Position numbers and translations under genes: made by a program
The notes under the pieces: model-generated
What the model was told of the DNA's origin: nothing
What the model saw: the letters and a program-made list of their open reading frames with translations, nothing else
Databases searched by the model: none
Shown here: positions 35,877-49,100 of the stretch, one piece after another
How the letters are laid out: each line of letters starts with the position of its first letter
How positions within the stretch are numbered: the first letter of the stretch is position 1
Source: Patagioenas fasciata
Lineage: Eukaryota; Chordata; Aves; Columbiformes; Columbidae
Direction of reading: 5' to 3'
NCBI RefSeq assembly: GCF_037038585.1
Contig: NC_092523.1
Coordinates: 3,477,001 to 3,541,000, forward strand
DNA: 64,000 bases

Positions 35877-36355
35877 ATCACAGAATCATACAACAGTTTG
35901 GGTTGGAAGGGACCTTCAAAGCCCCCCCAGTGCCACCCCTGCCATGAGCAGGGACATCTTCACCAGCTCAGGTTGCTCAGAGCCCCGTCCAGCCTGGCCT
36001 GGGATGTCTCCAGGGATGGTTCATCCACCACCTCTCTGCCCAACCTGGGCCAGGCTCTCACCACCCTCAGGGCCAACAATTTCTTCCTCATGTCCAGCCT
36101 GAATCTCCCTCTTTTAGTTTAAAACATTCACCCCTTGTTCTATCACAACAGGCCCTGCTCAGAAGTCTGTCCCCATCTTTTTTATCGACCCTTTTAAGTC
36201 CGGAAAGGCCGCACTGAGGTCTCCTTGGAGCTTCTCTTCTCCAGCTGAACACCCCAACTCTCTCAGCTTGTCCTCCCAGCAGAGCTGTTCCAGCCTCGGA
36301 TCATTTCTGTAGTTCCTCTGGCTCCTCTCCAGCCGGTCCATGACTGTCCTGTGTT
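35877..36355 (-). mobile_element. CR1 LINE next to the DDRGK1 promoter (type A)
   Basis: About 480 bp of antisense CR1, from 'tatcacagaatcatacaaca' to about 'tgtcctgtgttccctg'. Its 5'-truncated end falls right at the left edge of the CpG island, about 300 bp from the DDRGK1 start codon. Confidence 0.93.
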
Positions 36356-36369
36356 CCCTGGACCTGTAG

Positions 36370-37130
36370 ACCACCGTGCCCGACGGCCAGGCCCTGCGTG
36401 GGGCCAGTTTTCCTCGCAGTTTTAAATGTCTCCCTCCGGGTTCAGCACCGGCTGGAACCCGACTCCGCGCTCCCTCATAGCTTCTCCTTGCCGCTAGGGC
36501 CCCTTCCCACGCGGGCTGCCCAGCGCTGCGCCGGCCCGGCCGCGTCGCCCCGCTACAGGCACAAGGAGGGCAGCCCGCGCTCGGGGGCCTTGCGGTGGGG
36601 CGGAGGGTGCCGGCCGGTGCGGGCGTGCCCGGGCCGGCGCTGCGGGAGTCGCGGGCCATGGACGCCGTGCTGCTCGCTGTTGCCGCCGCCATTCTCGCCG
36701 TTCTTCTCTTCTTCGCCACTCGCCTCCGCGGCCAGGCGAAGGAAGGTGGGTCACGGCCCGGCCGGGGTTGCTCCCCGTCACGCCGCTGCCCTCGGCGGTG
36801 GCCTGCGGGGGCATCTCCATGGAAACGGGGTGGGGGGTGCACCGCCTCAGGCCTTTCCCTGATGAGGGACCCGCCATGGTAGGGGGTCCCGCTGGTTCCC
36901 CGGGGATCCCTGGCGTTCTGCCCTTCCCGCCGGGCGGCGGGGAGGCCTCCAGCAGCCGGCCGGGGCCTGGTTCCCCGAGGGGGCCCCAGGGTGGGAAGCA
37001 GCCGGGGGGTTGGTGTCCGGCCGGGTGCAGGGAACGTGTCCCTGGGGTTCCTCCTGCCAACGGGGAGTGAAGCCCCCCGCGGGAGGGCCCGGCCCAGCCG
37101 GGCTGACAGGACCCCTGGGCCTCCCTGGTT
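36370..37130 (+). promoter_or_regulatory. DDRGK1: CpG-island promoter of DDRGK1
   Basis: This block is strikingly GC-rich with frequent CpG, in contrast to the AT-rich DNA on its right and the CR1 on its left. It contains the first coding exon and the start of intron 1. I see no TATA box at a sensible distance, consistent with a dispersed housekeeping-type start. The transcription start site cannot be fixed from sequence, but it should lie within the roughly 300 bp between the CR1 edge (about 36355) and the ATG (36658). The island could fire in both directions, but I found no exon of a divergent gene. Confidence 0.8.
36658..36745 (+). CDS. DDRGK1: DDRGK1 coding exon 1 (signal anchor)
   Basis: This exon encodes residues 1-29 plus one base of codon 30. 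The peptide is MDAVLLAVAAAILAVLLFFA followed by TRLRGQAKE: a single uninterrupted hydrophobic helix with a short polar start and a basic flank, as expected for an N-terminal ER signal anchor. The donor is GAAG|GTGGGT. An upstream in-frame stretch is open back to about 36595 but has no ATG, so the ATG at 36658 is the natural start. This N-terminus diverges between vertebrates, so identification rests on exons 3 and 4 plus the phase agreement. Confidence 0.88.
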
Positions 37131-40100
37131 AATGCTCCTGTCACACATGAGGCCTGTTTTACCTTAATTTCCCAAAAAATCTCCCACTTTTGCTCCGTTT
37201 CCACCTCGCCTGATGCTGGAAGAGGTTGTGAACTGGGCCAGGTTGAGGTGGGGTGTTGCGCAGCCCCATTCTGGGAGCAGGGGGATGATCCAGCACTTGT
37301 GTCTTTCAGCCTCTCTCTGTTTTATTGCTGACCAGCGGGTATGGAAGCATCAAACCGTTATGGAATTGACCTTGTGTGGGTGCAAGTTGAATGTTAGGGG
37401 AAGAAGTCAGATGTGGCTCTGAGCTTCTCAGCCTTCTTCTGTTTTCCAGGGGTCTCACATTCAGATGTTTAGCCAGGACAGTCACTGAAGCCTTTGTCAG
37501 TAAAACAACAGCAGTTCTAGGTTTCGGGGGCTCAGCTTTTATTGTTTTGTTTGTCTGTATTTGAGGGGAAGGTGGCTTTGACTTTTGTTTTAAGGCAGAA
37601 CAAAACTCTGTAGTCTAAACACAGTCCTGCCAGTTCACAAGTGTGTACTGGTAAGGACTTTGTGTTAATTATTATCAGCAAAAATTGCTTTTAAGTTTTC
37701 CAACATGTTTTTCTTATGCTTTTCCTTGTATAGACTTGGTCTAAATCTTCCTTTTTCACCAGCCTGGAAACTGATGACATTTTGTCAGATTTCTAGTTAG
37801 TTACAGCTGTGCTTTTGGTAAAAGTGAGTGGTGCGTGTCCTAGAGAAATGAGACTACTGGAAATACATAATTTCCTGAGCTTGACTTGTATCATGACGTA
37901 GGTAAAAAAGGGGCTATGGGGCTTGGGAGGATTTATTTTTCTTTTTCTTTTAAGTGTACAAAATTCCAAATAACTTGAAGCCCAAACATTTGTTTTAAAT
38001 GGTCTGAGTTCTCAAAAAGCTTTGATACTGTTTATGAGCAGCTTGGTTAAATTTAGTTTACATTCAGGATAATTAAATTACTTTGAAGCATCTCTTTCAG
38101 TGGCATCTTTTTGACACTTCCACATTAGTCTTGCTTTTTCTTATTGTGATTTTAAGACAATTCCTACCTTAATATGCTGATTTCTGTCATTATAAACCCC
38201 TTTACAGCATTTCAGATTGGGGGAATGACTTTGTTGTCCTTATACAGCAGAAATTGTTGTTTAAAACCATTTGGGCTGTGGTGTATTATTGTCAAAATTC
38301 AATCGTAGATGGGAATTTGCTTTCCTTTTCTTTTGTGGAAAATGGAAGCTGCTACAATTCTGCAAGGAAATCTTGTGTCATGGAAAGGATTTGAAACCAG
38401 GGTCTCTGACCTAAAGAACTGCTTGGTCACACTGACCTTTCATTTTTTTTTTAATGTCTGGGGATTTGGGCAGCAGCTTCTCTTTATGCTCTCTTTTGGG
38501 GAATTTTAAAAATGTTCAAGACTTGCCCACTTTAGCTGATGAAGGATCACAAGAGGTAAATCCTGTAGCTTTGGATTTCCTTTGAAAGGTCATTTGGAGC
38601 AACACAGTGTTTCCATCAAGATCATGCCTGGACTTGTTCTGCTGAGAAAAACATAACGTTACCAACTTTTACAGATGGTTGGCATATCTATTTGTGAACA
38701 AGCCCTGATGTGATAAGCTGTGCTAGGCAAAAGCAGCTCCTCGGGTAAGCCCAGTGCCTTTCTGCTTGTTGCGTGTTCAATCCCTTTCTCCTTGAATTTC
38801 ACAGGTTAGGTCAGCGTGAAGGTAGAAGCTGCTGGATGCTGCCAGTGTGGTGGGAAGCACCACCACTGTGTGAGAGCGTGGTAGGTGGAGCTCTCCCCAT
38901 ATCAGTGCTCACAAACTAGTAGCTGTGTCTGGTTGGACTGCCTCAGAACTTGCCAGGCCAGGTGTTACCCTGATGAACTTGGTTATCTGATATAACTGAA
39001 GCTAATGTGATGTGATAAGGCTTCTTGAGAAAAAATATCTTTGCTCTGAGCAAGTGAAAAGTTGCAAAGGAGCAGATTTCAACCTGGGGGATGTAAAATT
39101 AGGTCCTAAGAAGTCTGGGCTCTGAAAGATTTTGTAATGGTATAACAACTGCTCTCCACATCCAATTTAGGAAAGAGCTCTTCTCTCAGAGCCCTGCTGT
39201 TTCTCTTTGGGAAGGAGGTGGTACAACCAGAGTCTCAGAGTTGCTGCTGTGCACTGGCTGAGAAGTCAGATGAAATAATCCCCGTTGCTGCTTCTGCACT
39301 GTGCTGATATTTCTGAAAAGGCAGAGCTGCTGTCTCAGCACAACAATAAACCTGCTGGCCCCAGGAGAGAGGGATTGACTGGTTTTTGAAAGGCTGAGTT
39401 GGAAACTAGAGAATGCACAACTTAAAATACAACCTAAACCTCTGTCTGTTATCCAGACATCTGTTTAATTTTTTATTTGCATTTCCTGTTAATTTGAGGG
39501 CTTTATCTAATTAATTTCATCTGGCCTGCCATTCTGCAAACCATCGAGCAACTCTTGGATCAACTTGTCTTACCTATATAATGTTTGTCACTAAGTTTCA
39601 CTCAGATGGCTTTATACCAAGTCTAATTAGTCCTTGTGTGACTAATCTCTGCTTGAACTGGCTAGCCTTGGGTGCCACTTTTGTCTGAGATCTCTACAGG
39701 AAAATGAAGAGATGTATTCAGATAAGTGCAGTGGCCAAACCACACCCTGTACTGCAGCAGGAGGTGAAAAAAACACAGAGCTAGACCCCACAGAAAATCA
39801 CTCTTGACCTCAAATCTGACAATCAATCCAGTTCCAAGAGGAAGAGCAAGAGAGTTTTTAAGTATATCCTCCATATTCTGTGAAACCACCAGTCACACCC
39901 CTCCGTGTGCAGTTCTGATCAGTCTATGATGCTTCCAGATCAGAGGGGAGAGAGCGTGGCTACATTTCTAGATGCTGGAATAAATAAACTAATCATTGAC
40001 CAGGTGTAAGTGTTACAGGCAGAGTAAATGATCCTTTTCTCCTCCCCGTCATGAAGGATGAAAGAAATGCGAGGACCAACATGGATAATTTTCAGATGAC

Positions 40101-43100
40101 TATCCAGCTGAATATCTTGCAAACGGAAGCTGTAGGGGAGAAAGGAAGAAAAAAGCTGTACTAAAGCATCTCTCTTCCTACTAAATGATAATCCATAGTC
40201 TCTAGGTATCTTCTGTTGTTTGTCTGATGTTTTGGCGATCTGACAAGTCTTGTCCAACAACCTGTGTGTTTGACCATGATATGGGTCAGGTTCAGTGGAA
40301 CTTTTACTACTTTCTGAGCCCTGTCAACACTAGTCAGCTTTGGGGAATTACCATGTCTCCTGTAGAGAATTAAATTGAGAGAACAGGACAGCTTAGTTCA
40401 CACGTTTGTCTCTGTGCGGGTTAAGCACCTCGGTTTGAAGTGAATACATGGCTTATAAATAGATTCCTCTTTCACAAAATGCAAAACAGTATCTGTTAAG
40501 CAGGACAACGAGAACCAAAAACAAGCCCCAGAATGAATGAGTGCTAGAGCTGCACAGCTGATCCGCTGTGCAGGACCACCTTTGCAAGCTGCTGAGATAG
40601 ACACTCTGAAGCTTTCACATGGAACGGTGCTGAGATTTGAACTACAGTGTTAAGGAGGAATATTGCATTTGTATAGAAAATATTTTTGCAAACTATTTCT
40701 GGCATTTAGCAGTGTCCCAATAAGTGATTGGCTGTTCTGCCTTTGCAGTGTAATGCTTTCCTATAGCACGTTTTACAGCATTCAAAATAAGCATTATCAC
40801 AGAATTGTTTAGGTTGCAAAAGACCTTTAGATCATTGTGTCTAACTGCAAACCTGGCACTGGCAAGTCCGCCACTATCCCATGTTCCTGAGAACCTCATC
40901 TCTGCGTCTGTTCAACCCCTTCAGGGATGGTGGCTCCACCACTGCCCTGGGCAGCCTGTTCCAGTGCCCCACAGCCCTTTGGGGAAGAAATTGTTCCCCA
41001 CATCCAACCTCAGCCTCCCCTGGCGCAACTTGAGGCCGTTTCCTCTGCTCCTGGCGCTTGTTCCTGGGGAGCAGAGCCCGACCCCCGTGGCTCCAAGCTC
41101 CTTTCGGGCAGTTCAGAGATCAGAAGGTCTCCCCTCAGCTCCTGTTCTCCAGCTGAACCCCCCAGGTCCCTCAGCCGCTCCCATCACACTTGTGCTCCAG
41201 CCCCTCACCAGCTCTGTTCCCTTCTCTCAACTTGCTCCAGCACCTCAAGAGCTTTCTTGTCCTTATGGGCCCAAAACTGACCCCAGGATTTGAGGTTTGG
41301 CCTCACCAATGGGAATATAAATAAGACCGGGCAAGCCTTGAAGCACAATTTTCAGATCCCTGGAGCCTATACCCTGTGATTCATTATAGACCTGGTCTGG
41401 TCTACAGATAAAAGGGGTGTATGAGAACAAGTGGGTGACAGCAGTATGATAGTGCAGTGACTCAGCTCAAAATGTCACGGTGCGTGTTAGCGCTGGGTTT
41501 TGCTGGGGGACTGCTGATAGGGTTGTTGCAGCAATCCTGAATTCGTGGTGGCTTTGTTGGCCAAACACTTCCCCAGATTATTCTGTGTTGCAGCTTCTGG
41601 TGAGCTCAGTGCTGCTGCAGCTGTATTGTTATCAGTACTAACATTAGCTGCTTTGAAGCTAGTTGAGATATGCTGAGATGAGCTGCGAGCACACCTTTGA
41701 TCGTCCTGTAGATGTATTCATAATGAATCTTATTTTCTGATCACAGATATGCTAATAGGAGGGTTTTTTTAGGAAGACATTGTTTGGATCAGAGCTTTCT
41801 GGAGACTTGGCAGAGTGCGGAGAGCATTTTGTGCTCCTGCTGGGACACCTTATAGTCCAGCAAGGCAAAATGTGTCTGGAGTTTAAGTAAATGAGTAGTT
41901 TTGCAGCTTTCTGTGAGACCATTTGAATATTTACCTGAATTTAAACATAGTAGGCAATACTTTGCAGGAATGAGCAAGTATCAACATACAGAAATATCAG
42001 TTATGCTTATCAACAGAATATGCAAAGCAGGTATCAAGGATGGTGATATTTTACCATTATCTGATTGTTTTGGCATGACTATGGTATTTGATAGCAACAA
42101 GATCATGGAGGTCTCAAAGAAAAACCTAGGGGAGGGTTTTCTATGGAGAACTTCTGAAATGAGCCCACCGGTCGCTTCCCCCCATGCTGTATCTCAGCTG
42201 CTCCTCTGTTATGATATTCCTCATTTGTCAAATCTTAATTAGTAACTGCGGCAGATGCAGAGAGGATGGTAGCAGGAGCTGCAGTGACCTTTGGTGTTCT
42301 GTCTTCCCCTCCATGTGTTTGTTGGGAAGCCTGCAGTTTAAATCAGTGTGGTAAAATGAAGTTGCAGCTGGAATTTGTAATCCTTCTTTGCTGTTCGGGG
42401 TTTGTTTCAAGTATAATAATTGACATATTCCATTCTGAAACATGTATGCTCTGAGGTTTGGATTCAGATGAATCTACTTCTGAGTTACACAAGTACAAAA
42501 TAAAAATCAGAATCCTTCAGAAGGGAAAAAGAAGCACCTCTGTGTTCTTGCCTTTTGGTAACTCAGAAATGATTAGACTGCTAGTCCTACCAGGTGAAGG
42601 GAATTGTTTCCTGGCAGAAGGGAACAACAGATTATCAGTTTAGATTAAAGAACAATGTTTTTTGAGCACTTGGAGAGCGGTGTCTTTGTGGTATGGTGAT
42701 TTTTTTCGGGGTTTTTGTGTGGGCTCTGTGAGATCAAATAACATTACCAGCACCCAGCTATATGTTTTTCTTTACAATGATCTCTACACTATTGCAAAAG
42801 AGACTGCTGTCAGGATAAAATTTCCATTGCACAGAGCACTGTGCAGAGATAAGAAGGTTCCAGTGCATGATTCCACTTAATCATGGCAAAGCAACTTTGC
42901 ACTTATCTCCTACCACACACAAAAAAGTTGACTGGCAAAAAAGATAACTGCAGCAAGAAGAGATGGCAAATCTCTCATCACTTCTGTTTCTCTTTTCCAG
43001 CCGATAAGGAACACCAGCAAAATGTGGCGGCGGCGGTGGCCAGACCTCGGCCCCATGAGGAACGGGGAGACGGGATGCCGAGGCGCCGGAGGAACATGGG

Positions 43101-46100
43101 GACCCGGATGATGGCCCAGAGGAGAGCGCAGCAGGCGGAAGACTGGGTGGAAGGTAACGTTTGGTTCAGTTCATCTTGCAAACATTGAAACGTACCTTGA
43201 AAACAGACACAAAGGTTGGTGAAGGAGTGCGGTTGGCTCCTGAAGAAAAGTTTTCAGTGTTGCTGACTGAATCATTTACAACTTGGCTGTCATCTTGCTC
43301 GCTGTCCACCTTCTTTCCATACTTCATCACTTATCTCTAGACACCGCTTAGCTTTAGCTGAAGTATGTAGCTGATTCTGTGGTGAATTGTGGCAGTTTGC
43401 TGTGCCAACAGTGCGTCGCAACATATTCTTCACTTGCTCCTTAAAAGCTGCCTTTTGCATTTCCTGCTTCGCCATGCAGGTTAAATTTGGGTAACCAGAA
43501 TCTGCATCGTGGAATACAATAACAAGCTATAGTAAAGTATTGGTTTCTTGCAAATTGTTGGGAAGTGTTAATTCCCTGATGTAATCTCTGGAAAATCTGA
43601 AGTTTTCTTTCTGAGAAGCCATCCAGGTGGTGATCAGAATCAAGCTGATTTGCTGGGGCTCACCATGGACTGCAGCATTTTGTCTTACTGCCTGCAGGTG
43701 TTGACAAGTCCTCTGTTCTGTGCTGGATCTACAGTTAGTTAGTACATCTGTGCTGTGCTTGTAGACAAGAATATGGTGATAAATAACATCTTTCTACACC
43801 CCGTAAGCCTCACTCCCTTTTCTGGTGAAACTTCACACATTGTTATCTTTAACCAAAGAGGCCACATCACCATGATTCACCTAACTGGATTCCTTCTACT
43901 TTCAAATTGTGGGTTAAGTGTTAAGGTTTCTGCTTAAGTATTGATAAAAGTGGGCTTTGCTTTACTTGAGTTTGCAGTGGAGATCAGGATGTCCTTTTGG
44001 TCTGCAGAAGGTGAGAAACAGTGGGAATATGTCTGTGTGATGCCTTAATGAGGGCCTAGTTGCATTTTCTTCAGCTTTTCTCGTCTTGCAGTTTGTAGAA
44101 AGCATCTTGCACTCACGTTGGCCTGTAAATGTGCTGTTTGAGCTAATTGCATTCAATGGTTTCACAAACGAAACACTGACAGGCCTGAACTTTTCAACTT
44201 GATTATTTCTTTTTCATGTGAAAACATCCTGTAAAGAAAATGGAATCTGAAAATCTTTTGCCTTAAACTCCAGACAGGCGAAGTTTGAATGCTGAAGGAC
44301 AACAGTGAAGCTGTCAAAACAAACAACTTCTGTCTCTTTATCACCTTAGCAATAAAAGAAGCTGTGTTGTTGAGCTTTATAAATAATTCTTTTGCAGCTT
44401 ACAATACATCAGATCCAAGAGCTGAGGCTCTTGCATTAAGTTTTCTTTGAAATGTCATCCCTGTTTTATTTACCTTTTTAAATTTCTTTCTCAAATTAAA
44501 CCAACTTTTTGCTCTTTGCTTCTGTTTTGTGCTTCTGTGTGGCTTTTAATTCTTATTCTGGGATGCTCTTTCCAAGTGCCTGAGCACCACTGCACAGCAG
44601 TAACACCAGAGCCTTTGGAGACTGAGCGTAGCCTTGAGCAGCGTTGAGGTGTGGAGTGACCAGTGGCCATATTATTATTAATAATACTTGGGATTAGACC
44701 CCCAGCTTTGCCATGGACTGGCTGTGTCTGTGTTGCAAAGCCTTTAGCCTGGCCCTGAGCTGTTCTAAGACGGGTTTTTTCCCCTTAAAAAAGGATGTGT
44801 TACATATTTTGAAGCCCACTCGCTGGACATACAGCATAGGTCTGCAGTCACCCTTGTAATTGTCTCCTTTATGTGGGGGACGTGCATTTTCTCTTTGTCA
44901 TTGCAAGATAGACCGGTATTGTCTAATTACTCCATTTGAACCTGTTGAAATAACAAGTTATCCCTACAGCAGAGTTTTGTGTTATAAAAACCAGTTGGCT
45001 CCCATGGAAGGAGAGCCCAAAATGCCTGGAGTGATGCACAGTCCCAGGCAATGCAGGACCAGTTGGGGCACCTGGGGCTGAAGAACAAAGTGATTTGGCA
45101 ACGTAGACAGCAACACTGAGAACAAGCCAGGCTGGTTTCTTCAGCCTTGACTTGTAAATGTTCTTGTTGCTTCAGAAGGCTTCTGAACATCTGCGACTGA
45201 AGTGGATTTTTTTTTCATTGTTAAAATATTGTTAAATTTGCTGAAATGTTTTACTTGCAAGTTTCTGTTCTGTGTGTGGAATTTCCACTCTGGGCCTGTG
45301 TTTAGCTTTGGGAAAGTTATTTGATCCTGCTCTGTGTCACTCTGACTTGTACCACAGGTCGGTGGAGGTGGATCACACCAACCTATCACTGCAAGATTTC
45401 TAGCTCTGCACTTGGGAAAGATTCCCTGGCTGTATCTGTGTTACCGTTACAAACATAGAAGCAGAGTCAGGTAGGAACTTCTGTTATCACCAAAGTATTC
45501 TGCCCATCGGGAGCTGGTTCTGCTGACTCTAGGAAATGTCTCAAAGCACCACTTGCAGGCTTTGGAGTTGTGGTTTGCATGAGGGTTTTCTGTTTTCCAT
45601 CTGACAATCAGATTTCAATTCCAGAATGACAAAGAAAGCTTCAAGGGTAAAATAGTAGCCCACGGTTTCTGCTGCCTAAGCTTGGTTTTTGTGTTATGCC
45701 AGTACTCAAATCTCTCGCAGAGTAATGGGGAAGGAACAAAAACAAATTGTGGCACAAGGATCAGAACCTTGAAAACTTTTGATTGTCCCTTCTGTGGTTG
45801 AAATCTTAATCTTATTTACTTGCAAGGAGTCATTTAATACAGACAAAGATGGTAAATGATTGTTTTGAATGCTCAGATCTACACCCATTGCCAGCAGAGC
45901 TAAACCAGGTTATAATTCTTCCTTTAGCTCAGTGGGGTAAGGCATCTAAATTACTTGCAGATTGTCACAGACAGAAAATAAATGGTGAAGCACTAAATGC
46001 CTCAACTTTCCTACCAGAATTGTAACCCACATGGCATAGGTAGGTTCCTTATTCACGCGTTCCACGTGGGCTGTGCTGAGTGGGCAGCCCCACCAGCCGG

Positions 46101-49100
46101 GTGCCTACACTGGCTCGATTTGCCTGACTAATGTTTTTCAGTGGTTAGTTGAGTACTCAAAGGAGGTCATCTCTTATGAGAATATCAGCATCTATTAATA
46201 TCCTCCGATGACCAAAGATTTGCTGGGGAGATGGTTTTTTATTGGTGACAAAGTAATTCTCAAAATGCCTTGAGACCCCCTGAGCTGTGTTCTATCAGTG
46301 TCACTTCCAGGCTGGCTTTAGAAAAATGGGTTTGGTTGGTTTATATTGCCCAACTTAATTCTAGTCATAGTCTTTTATGCAGCACAATCTAGGCGACTTG
46401 TTAAATTCTGTGTGTCTCAGAGGACATCTGCTCTGCATGTCATAGCAGCGTGCCCATGCCTTTCCCTGTGGAAAACGAGTCTGGAAGGAGAGTTCTGTAT
46501 TCATGTGGTTACGTTGCTTCTGATAACCCAGCTAGCAGACTTAATTAGCTTGGTTGCATTTCAATTTCAATTGAACCCAGACAGAAGTGGCTTTGTGGGG
46601 CTGGCTGCAGCCAAGATGCAAATAAACTCTCTGTGTGTTAATCATTTACGGCAGGCAAGCTAAGCGAGGGAAAGGGGGTAAACTGGAGTCTGGTCGAGGT
46701 TGTTTGGGGCATGAAATAGTGTGAATAAATAGCATTAACCATTTTCCAATCTCAGATCCTATTTTTATTGACCCAAGAGGATGTCTGTGGCTCTTATTTT
46801 TGCCTGATTGATGCCCTGACTGCATCCACTTGGACTTTGATCACCTTTGGGTACACGCAAAGATGTTCTGTTGAGAGTTTTTATTTGGTTGCTGATCGTG
46901 TGCAGAAAAAGCAGGCGTCCAATTCTTGAGTCGAGCTTGTGCTTCCACACCTGCTCATTGTGCCTTGCACACTGCAGGGAAGTTGGTACTTCTCTTGACA
47001 CTACGTATTTTGCTTCTTGGAGCAGAAAGCGACCCGGCCTATTTGATGTTTGCATAAAAGTTTTAGTTCTGTAATTTCCAACGAAGCAACAAGAAACTTG
47101 TGGGGATGTTGTCTTGATCCCGCTGTGCTAGAAATAACGAGGATGATGATCCAAGGCAAACGTCTGCTCGCTTGGAGAACTGTTATACCTTATTTCCCAC
47201 AGTGGCTTTGTACAAACATGTAGCGAGAAAACCTGTTTGCCTCAGCATGCAATACAAAGAGTTTGTGGAGAGATGGAGGCGTCGCCAGGGTGGTTCGGTC
47301 GATGAGCAGGACGCAGGTTTTGCAATCCAGGTTTTTCTGTCACTTGGAATGGTGTCTTGGACCAGAACTTGCTGCTGTTGATCTGGGGGGACGTTGCATT
47401 TTTGTTGGCTGAAACTGGTGTGTGTCACCACACCATGATTTTGGGGTAGTTACAAAGAAATAGGTTTCTCTAAGGAGTGTTAGGAATTTCCAAAGTAACC
47501 CCAATATGTTTCCAGAGAATATTTTCAAGGGTTTAATTTTCTAAGGTGCTCAGTTCCACATCCTGCAAACAACTGACCTCTCTGACTTGTTGCAAAAAGT
47601 GTTGCCAAAATGGTACTTTGTGTGGATTATTTTGTTTGTTTTGTTCTGTAACAAACAGAAAGTTCCCTCAACAGCCAATATTCATGACTGGAACAAACTA
47701 CTGGCTCTTTGCTTTTGATAGCAGCACATAACTCCAAAAGGTTAAATATTCCAACATCTGCAGGCTTTTAGCCCTGTACATCTGAGCACAGGTGTAGGAA
47801 CATCCAGTATAGTGAACACTGGGTTAAATTTACTTCTGCAGAATTGATAAAGCCAACAGCTTTTGACAGTTTCAGTGCTCTAGGAAAACGATAACAAGAA
47901 CTTAGCAGTTCCAACATAAATTAAATCATAGTTCCTCTCTTCTTTTGCTTGGCAAGACTTAGAGATCAGAATCTCATGTTTCCCTTTTTAAGCATTAATC
48001 ACTACTGAGGCAGAAAGCACAAAACAAATAAAAAAGGGGTTTAGAAGTTTAAAGAAACATAATATTTGGACATTTTAAAATTCCTGTTATTGCTTTGTGT
48101 AGCATCCAAGTCCAGCATTCAAATCTTGCATCTAAAAAGCTTTTGCATGGGTGTTTCTGATAATTTTAACAAGAAATAAGATAAAAAATGTTTTTTAATC
48201 CCCATTCGGTGATGGATACTGGGCATGACTTAGAGAAGGTGGTGTTTGTGCTGAAATGTCCCAAAACAAGAAACGCTTTTTCTGAGCAGACCACCCATCT
48301 CTCATGTAACATTGCACCTCCCCATACTGTGCTGTGCCAAAACATCTGCAAAATGTGTAAACTTAGAAACGCTGATGTGGTCCCATCCTGTTCTTGTGAA
48401 ACAATTGGTAATAGAGCTATATTAATTGATGTAGCAATCGAGATAATGCTTAATCAGTAGGAAAACCTTTCTAGTACAGTTAAACTTGAACTACTAATAT
48501 ACTAAGTACTGAATCAAAAGTTAATTTTGACTTGTTGCTACTCATATAGAAAGTGCCTTTGGTGTTATCAAAGTATCCACGATGTGGATGTGCCCTTGAG
48601 ACATTTGGAGCGCAGATGGTGTGTGGCAGAGGTGGGTGTGTGGTTTCTCCGTTACGCCATATGGCTTTAGGCGAGAAAAAACTTCGTGTCGTTTGAGTTC
48701 TGCTCAAAAGGACTAATGGCCTTTGTTTGGCCTTTTTCTGTCCTGAGCGTAGGCTGGTTTTGTGCCTTCAGATTAATAAGCCAATGTCTCATTCGGTTCC
48801 TAAACCAGATAGCTACCAAATTAAAAATATATATTAAAATTTGTTATAACTGTACCAGCACAGAGCCGAGTTAATCATGAATGTCCACACTTTGAGATAA
48901 GGCAGACTGATTCCTTTGCAGTGGCTGGTGTCACACATGCATTCCTTGTTAATAACACTCATGTCTTCTGCCTTCAGGATGAACTGTTTGTTTTGCCTGC
49001 CATCTTTTCCCCTCTTCTCTCATTCTTTTTGTTAGGTACCACATAAATAGTAAATGAAGCAGCTAGCCATGCCTAGAGGACTTTTTGTGAGTAGCCACAT

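Noticed and set aside
36159..37148. 329-codon open frame on the minus strand over the DDRGK1 promoter
   Set aside because: Its C-terminal part is antisense CR1 and the rest is the CpG island, where high GC removes stop codons. Composition is Arg/Gly/Pro-rich with no domain.
36494..37204. 236-codon minus-strand open frame in the CpG island
   Set aside because: Same cause: GC-rich DNA with few stops. No recognisable motif.
43290..43475. 61-codon minus-strand frame with a hydrophilic, protein-like composition in intron 2
   Set aside because: Too short, and I could not tie it to any family or transposon.
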